From the NCBI GenBank assembly GCA_011009095.1, contig VTPC01003716.1, forward strand, positions 26,858-90,857: a stretch of 64,000 bases of DNA. The letters run 5' to 3'. Below the pieces are notes generated by a model. That model saw nothing but the letters and a program-made list of their open reading frames with translations, searched no databases and was not told where the DNA came from. Made by a program: the position numbers and the translations under genes. Positions 61,420-64,000 of this stretch are shown here, piece by piece. The first letter of the stretch is position 1. The number at the start of each line of letters is the position of its first letter. Source of the DNA: Ignelater luminosus. Its lineage: Eukaryota > Arthropoda > Insecta > Coleoptera > Elateridae.

Positions 61420-61515
61420 AAAAAAGAAGAAAGAAGAGGGTCAGGAAAAAAGAGATAAAAAAAGAAGAGACACACGAGAGGAGAGAGGAGAGAGGAGAGA
61501 GGAGAAGAAGAAGTT
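61420..61515. repeat. Purine-rich simple repeat (GAGAG/GAAGA)
   Basis: Nearly pure A/G on the plus strand, with a core of AGAGGAGAGAGG-type units at 61476-61512. It sits about 175 bp upstream of the LINE ORF1 fossil. GC and coding character rise just after it. Confidence 0.85.
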
Positions 61516-61689
61516 CTTTTTAGGACTTTATTTGCTCCCAAGATAATAACGAGAATAGAAGATCTTCCCGCCAAAGAACTTTGAAGGAAGTATACTATTG
61601 AAAAACTGGGAAACTATTTAAGCTCGTGCGTTAGTCCCGCTACAACAACCAGCGACCCGACAATCGGGGAAAACGCAGCACCTCAAACG

Positions 61690-62440
61690 ATGAATACACA
61701 AACTCTAAAGGCAGATAAGGCAAGGATCAACCAAGAACAACGTGGTCGCCGTCGAAATGAAGACATTGAAGCCAGTCCAAGCCAGACAGGAAAGCGCACG
61801 AAAATACTACCTATCATCATAAAAAACAGGCTCAAACGCCTCAAGAACGACACCCCACCTCCCTGGTTCTAGTGAATATCGAGAGGCAAAAGAAATCTGG
61901 AATTTAAGATCCGTCCTCTCCCTTAACATCAGGTCAGAGACACTCTGCATGAAGCCGTCCACCATTAGTCAATGCTATAGGTGCCAAGGTTTTAACCACT
62001 TCCAGAGGGGTTGCCACTCTGCTTCTCGCTGCGTGAACTGTGTCGGCGACTATAACTCGACCATCTGCACAAAAACCAAATACTAGCCGGCAATATATGC
62101 AAACTGTGCTGGAGGTCATCCCGCGAGCTATCAAGGATGTTCAAGATTTCTGAAGAAGACAACCTTTGAGAACAAAGTCACGGAGAGTCGCCGTTCAAAT
62201 CTAATGGCATGCCCACCGTCCAGCCAGCCCTGTCCCTTGAAATCAACCAGGCTACTGGAAAACATTAAACACCCGGATACCCTAAAGAAAGTTCTATCCA
62301 TCGCCCTAGAGACCCCATCAAATCGAGACATCACAAGCGCCTTCTTAAAACTGCTCCCAGAGATCCTAACCCTCCTGAAATGCTGATGACAGACGACTCA
62401 GAAAACCAACATTCTTAAGCATCGCCCAAAAGGAACGCCA
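61690..62440 (+). pseudogene. Jockey-type LINE ORF1 (gag-like) fragment with zinc knuckles
   Basis: The ATG at 61690 gives a 60-codon lysine/arginine-rich reading containing TKILPIIIKN, like the start of the PRE_C2HC region of insect LINE ORF1 proteins. After a frame break, CYRCQGFNHFQRGC at 61973-62014 is a perfect CX2CX4HX4C zinc knuckle, followed by CVNCVGDYNSTIC (histidine lost) and NCAGGHPASYQGC. ORF1 binds LINE RNA and forms the retrotransposition particle. The stops and frame changes show it is dead. The following ORF2 is absent. Its clade cannot be tied to the reverse transcriptase fossil at 56110, which lies on the other strand. Confidence 0.75.
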
Positions 62441-62625
62441 ACGGCCTAGTGGGAAACACATCTTCGACAAACCGACTCGAGGCTCCCGGAACGCCTTAAA
62501 ATCTTGCTGCAGCTATAGCACGCAGCGATATATTCTCAGCTCACCAAACATCCAACACCGAGAACCAAATACCAGATGAAGGAAATTAAAGCTTAAAGCT
62601 AGGTACTCCGCCCACAACTACGCGA

Positions 62626-62654
62626 TAAAAGGAAAGGAAAGGAAAAGAAAGAGA
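62626..62654. repeat. AAAGG simple repeat
   Basis: Four to five GGAAA units followed by A/G-rich sequence at the end of the ORF1 fossil. Confidence 0.7.
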
Positions 62655-62659
62655 TATTG

Positions 62660-64000
62660 TGTCGCATACACTGAAAGTTTTGAAAGAACATTTGGTTGTT
62701 GGTAAGTTTCTCTCTTTGTCTAGTTGTAAACAATTAAGTCTATTGGGCAATAGAATAGTAGTTTAGATATATCTAGATTAATGAACGGCAAGCACGTTTT
62801 CATATCGATAAAAGTTTGAAGATTGCTTATAAGGTTTGTACTGTTTTGAAAACTGCTATAGTGGCAATAAGACACAAATACCGTCTAGGAGTTAGGCATC
62901 TTGAAATAGCATTTGCTATCATGAAAAGACAAAGCAGGAGATTTGGACGCTGTTTAGACAATGCCAATGGTTAAAGACAATCCAAAATCTTCCTAACAGG
63001 TCCTTCCAGATATAAAGCTACTGATAGCGTTAGTAGTGGGACATTTCATTATGAGATCACACGAAAACTGCCGTGGTAAAAAGGACGAAACTTCAATCCA
63101 TATGATGTACATCACTGAGAGGCATGTGAGCGAATAGCAGACATATACCACCTGGGCATCTGAACTGAAAAGAGATAAGAAGGGCACAAACAAGGAAAAT
63201 CTTGGACTTCAGTAAAGATAAGAAATTTATTTAGAAATATCACGTTACCTAGACGGTACAATAGGCTTTCACTTCTAAGATAATAATAATATTTTCTTAG
63301 GTCTTTCTAGACTTGCCTTGATTCATTGTATAAAAATTTAGTAATTGAGGGTTTCTATCGTATTCATGTATTCCAAAGTTCTGTACTACATTAACGTCTT
63401 GCAAAATATTCTTTCTGCCCGCCTATACACACCGGTAGAATTTTTTACAATGCGGTGCAGAGCGTGTAGGTGCGGCTCAAAGATCAGGTATGAGAAATAT
63501 CTCACGCTTTTCGACCCACTTGAGCTGTTTTGTTTTATTTTTCTTTCAAGCATCAACAAGTAGTTAATAATTTTCTGTTTTTAAATAAATTCGGTCAGCA
63601 GGAGATCTGTGGAATCAGATTTGGTGAGTTTGTTAAACAGAGTTTTTGATCCTTTCAAAACGGACCATTTAAACTGTCCCGATTGTAAAGGTTTTCTGGA
63701 CCAATCGTGACATACGTCACTCAGGCATTTTAGTCAGTTGGACTCTATGTACCTTGGAAAATTTGAAGGTTTGGTAGCTTGATTTAACCCCAAAAAACTT
63801 TATCTTCCATGATTAGTTAAAGAAGGCAATTTAGAAAAACCAATTAAAGCTAAGGAAATGCTCGATTTCTGGAAACCTTAGACAGGATGAAGATGAAGAA
63901 CCTTAACGACGGTACATGTAATTTTGAGAACTTATGAACTCTATGTAGGTTTTGTTACATATTTTCTGTCATTATTCTTTGGGTTTTAAATTTTTAAAAA
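62660..64000. other. No gene recognised
   Basis: Ordinary AT-rich sequence. Minus and plus frames of 66-72 codons (62993-63193, 63345-63563) have no motif. Confidence 0.45.

Noticed and set aside
1..64000. CRISPR arrays, bacterial operons, riboswitches, phage-like systems
   Set aside because: No spaced direct repeats, Shine-Dalgarno-led gene runs or prokaryotic families. The transposon content and AT-rich non-coding DNA are those of an animal genome.

Overview
This is a eukaryotic nuclear window, almost certainly from an arthropod and most likely an insect. It is AT-rich and has no operons, ribosome-binding sites or tRNA/rRNA genes that I can see. It is crowded with transposable elements typical of insect genomes: mariner, rosa-like, Tc1, piggyBac, Transib-like, hAT, R1/R2-like, RTE and Jockey LINEs, and a Ty3/gypsy trace. 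I cannot name the species, and I see no confidently recognisable host gene. Apart from one intact transposase, nearly everything recognisable is fossil mobile DNA.

Layout: an RTE LINE fossil (about 0.85-2.6 kb) is interrupted by a GT-rich island. A long AT-rich stretch follows, with a weak two-exon gene candidate near 5.8 kb. A decayed R2-like LINE with a duplicated 5' part (6.4-9.7 kb) carries a 339-bp insertion flanked by a 12-bp direct repeat. Next come an internally deleted mariner (10749-11645), a mariner of a second lineage (14143-15430), a Transib-like non-autonomous element (17070-17759) and a near-complete mariner on the minus strand (18947-20257). Two R1-like LINE fossils lie head to tail on the minus strand (23.5-25.6 kb). 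A piggyBac deletion derivative with TTAA duplications lies at 27494-28834. A gypsy trace joined to a hAT transposase fossil lies at 36.2-37.4 kb, and a GC-rich island at 40.5-41.7 kb. A possible hAT-type MITE (45130-45587) precedes the complete DD41D element (46994-48298). The right third holds dispersed AT-rich repeats, a Jockey reverse transcriptase fossil (56.1-57.0 kb), a Tc1 fossil (57.6-58.8 kb) and a LINE ORF1 fossil with zinc knuckles (61.7-62.4 kb).

The genes do not form a pathway; the window records successive transposon invasions of different age. The two strongest observations are these. (1) The element at 17070-17759 has ends laid out exactly like V(D)J recombination signals: CACAGTG, a 23-bp spacer and ACAAAAGTC at both termini, inside a CGGCG-type 5-bp target duplication. 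(2) The rosa-like DD41D element at 46994-48298 has matching terminal repeats, TA duplications and an uninterrupted 361-residue transposase, so it may be young or active. Most other open frames of 60-115 codons are no longer than chance allows in DNA this AT-rich, and they are not annotated as genes.
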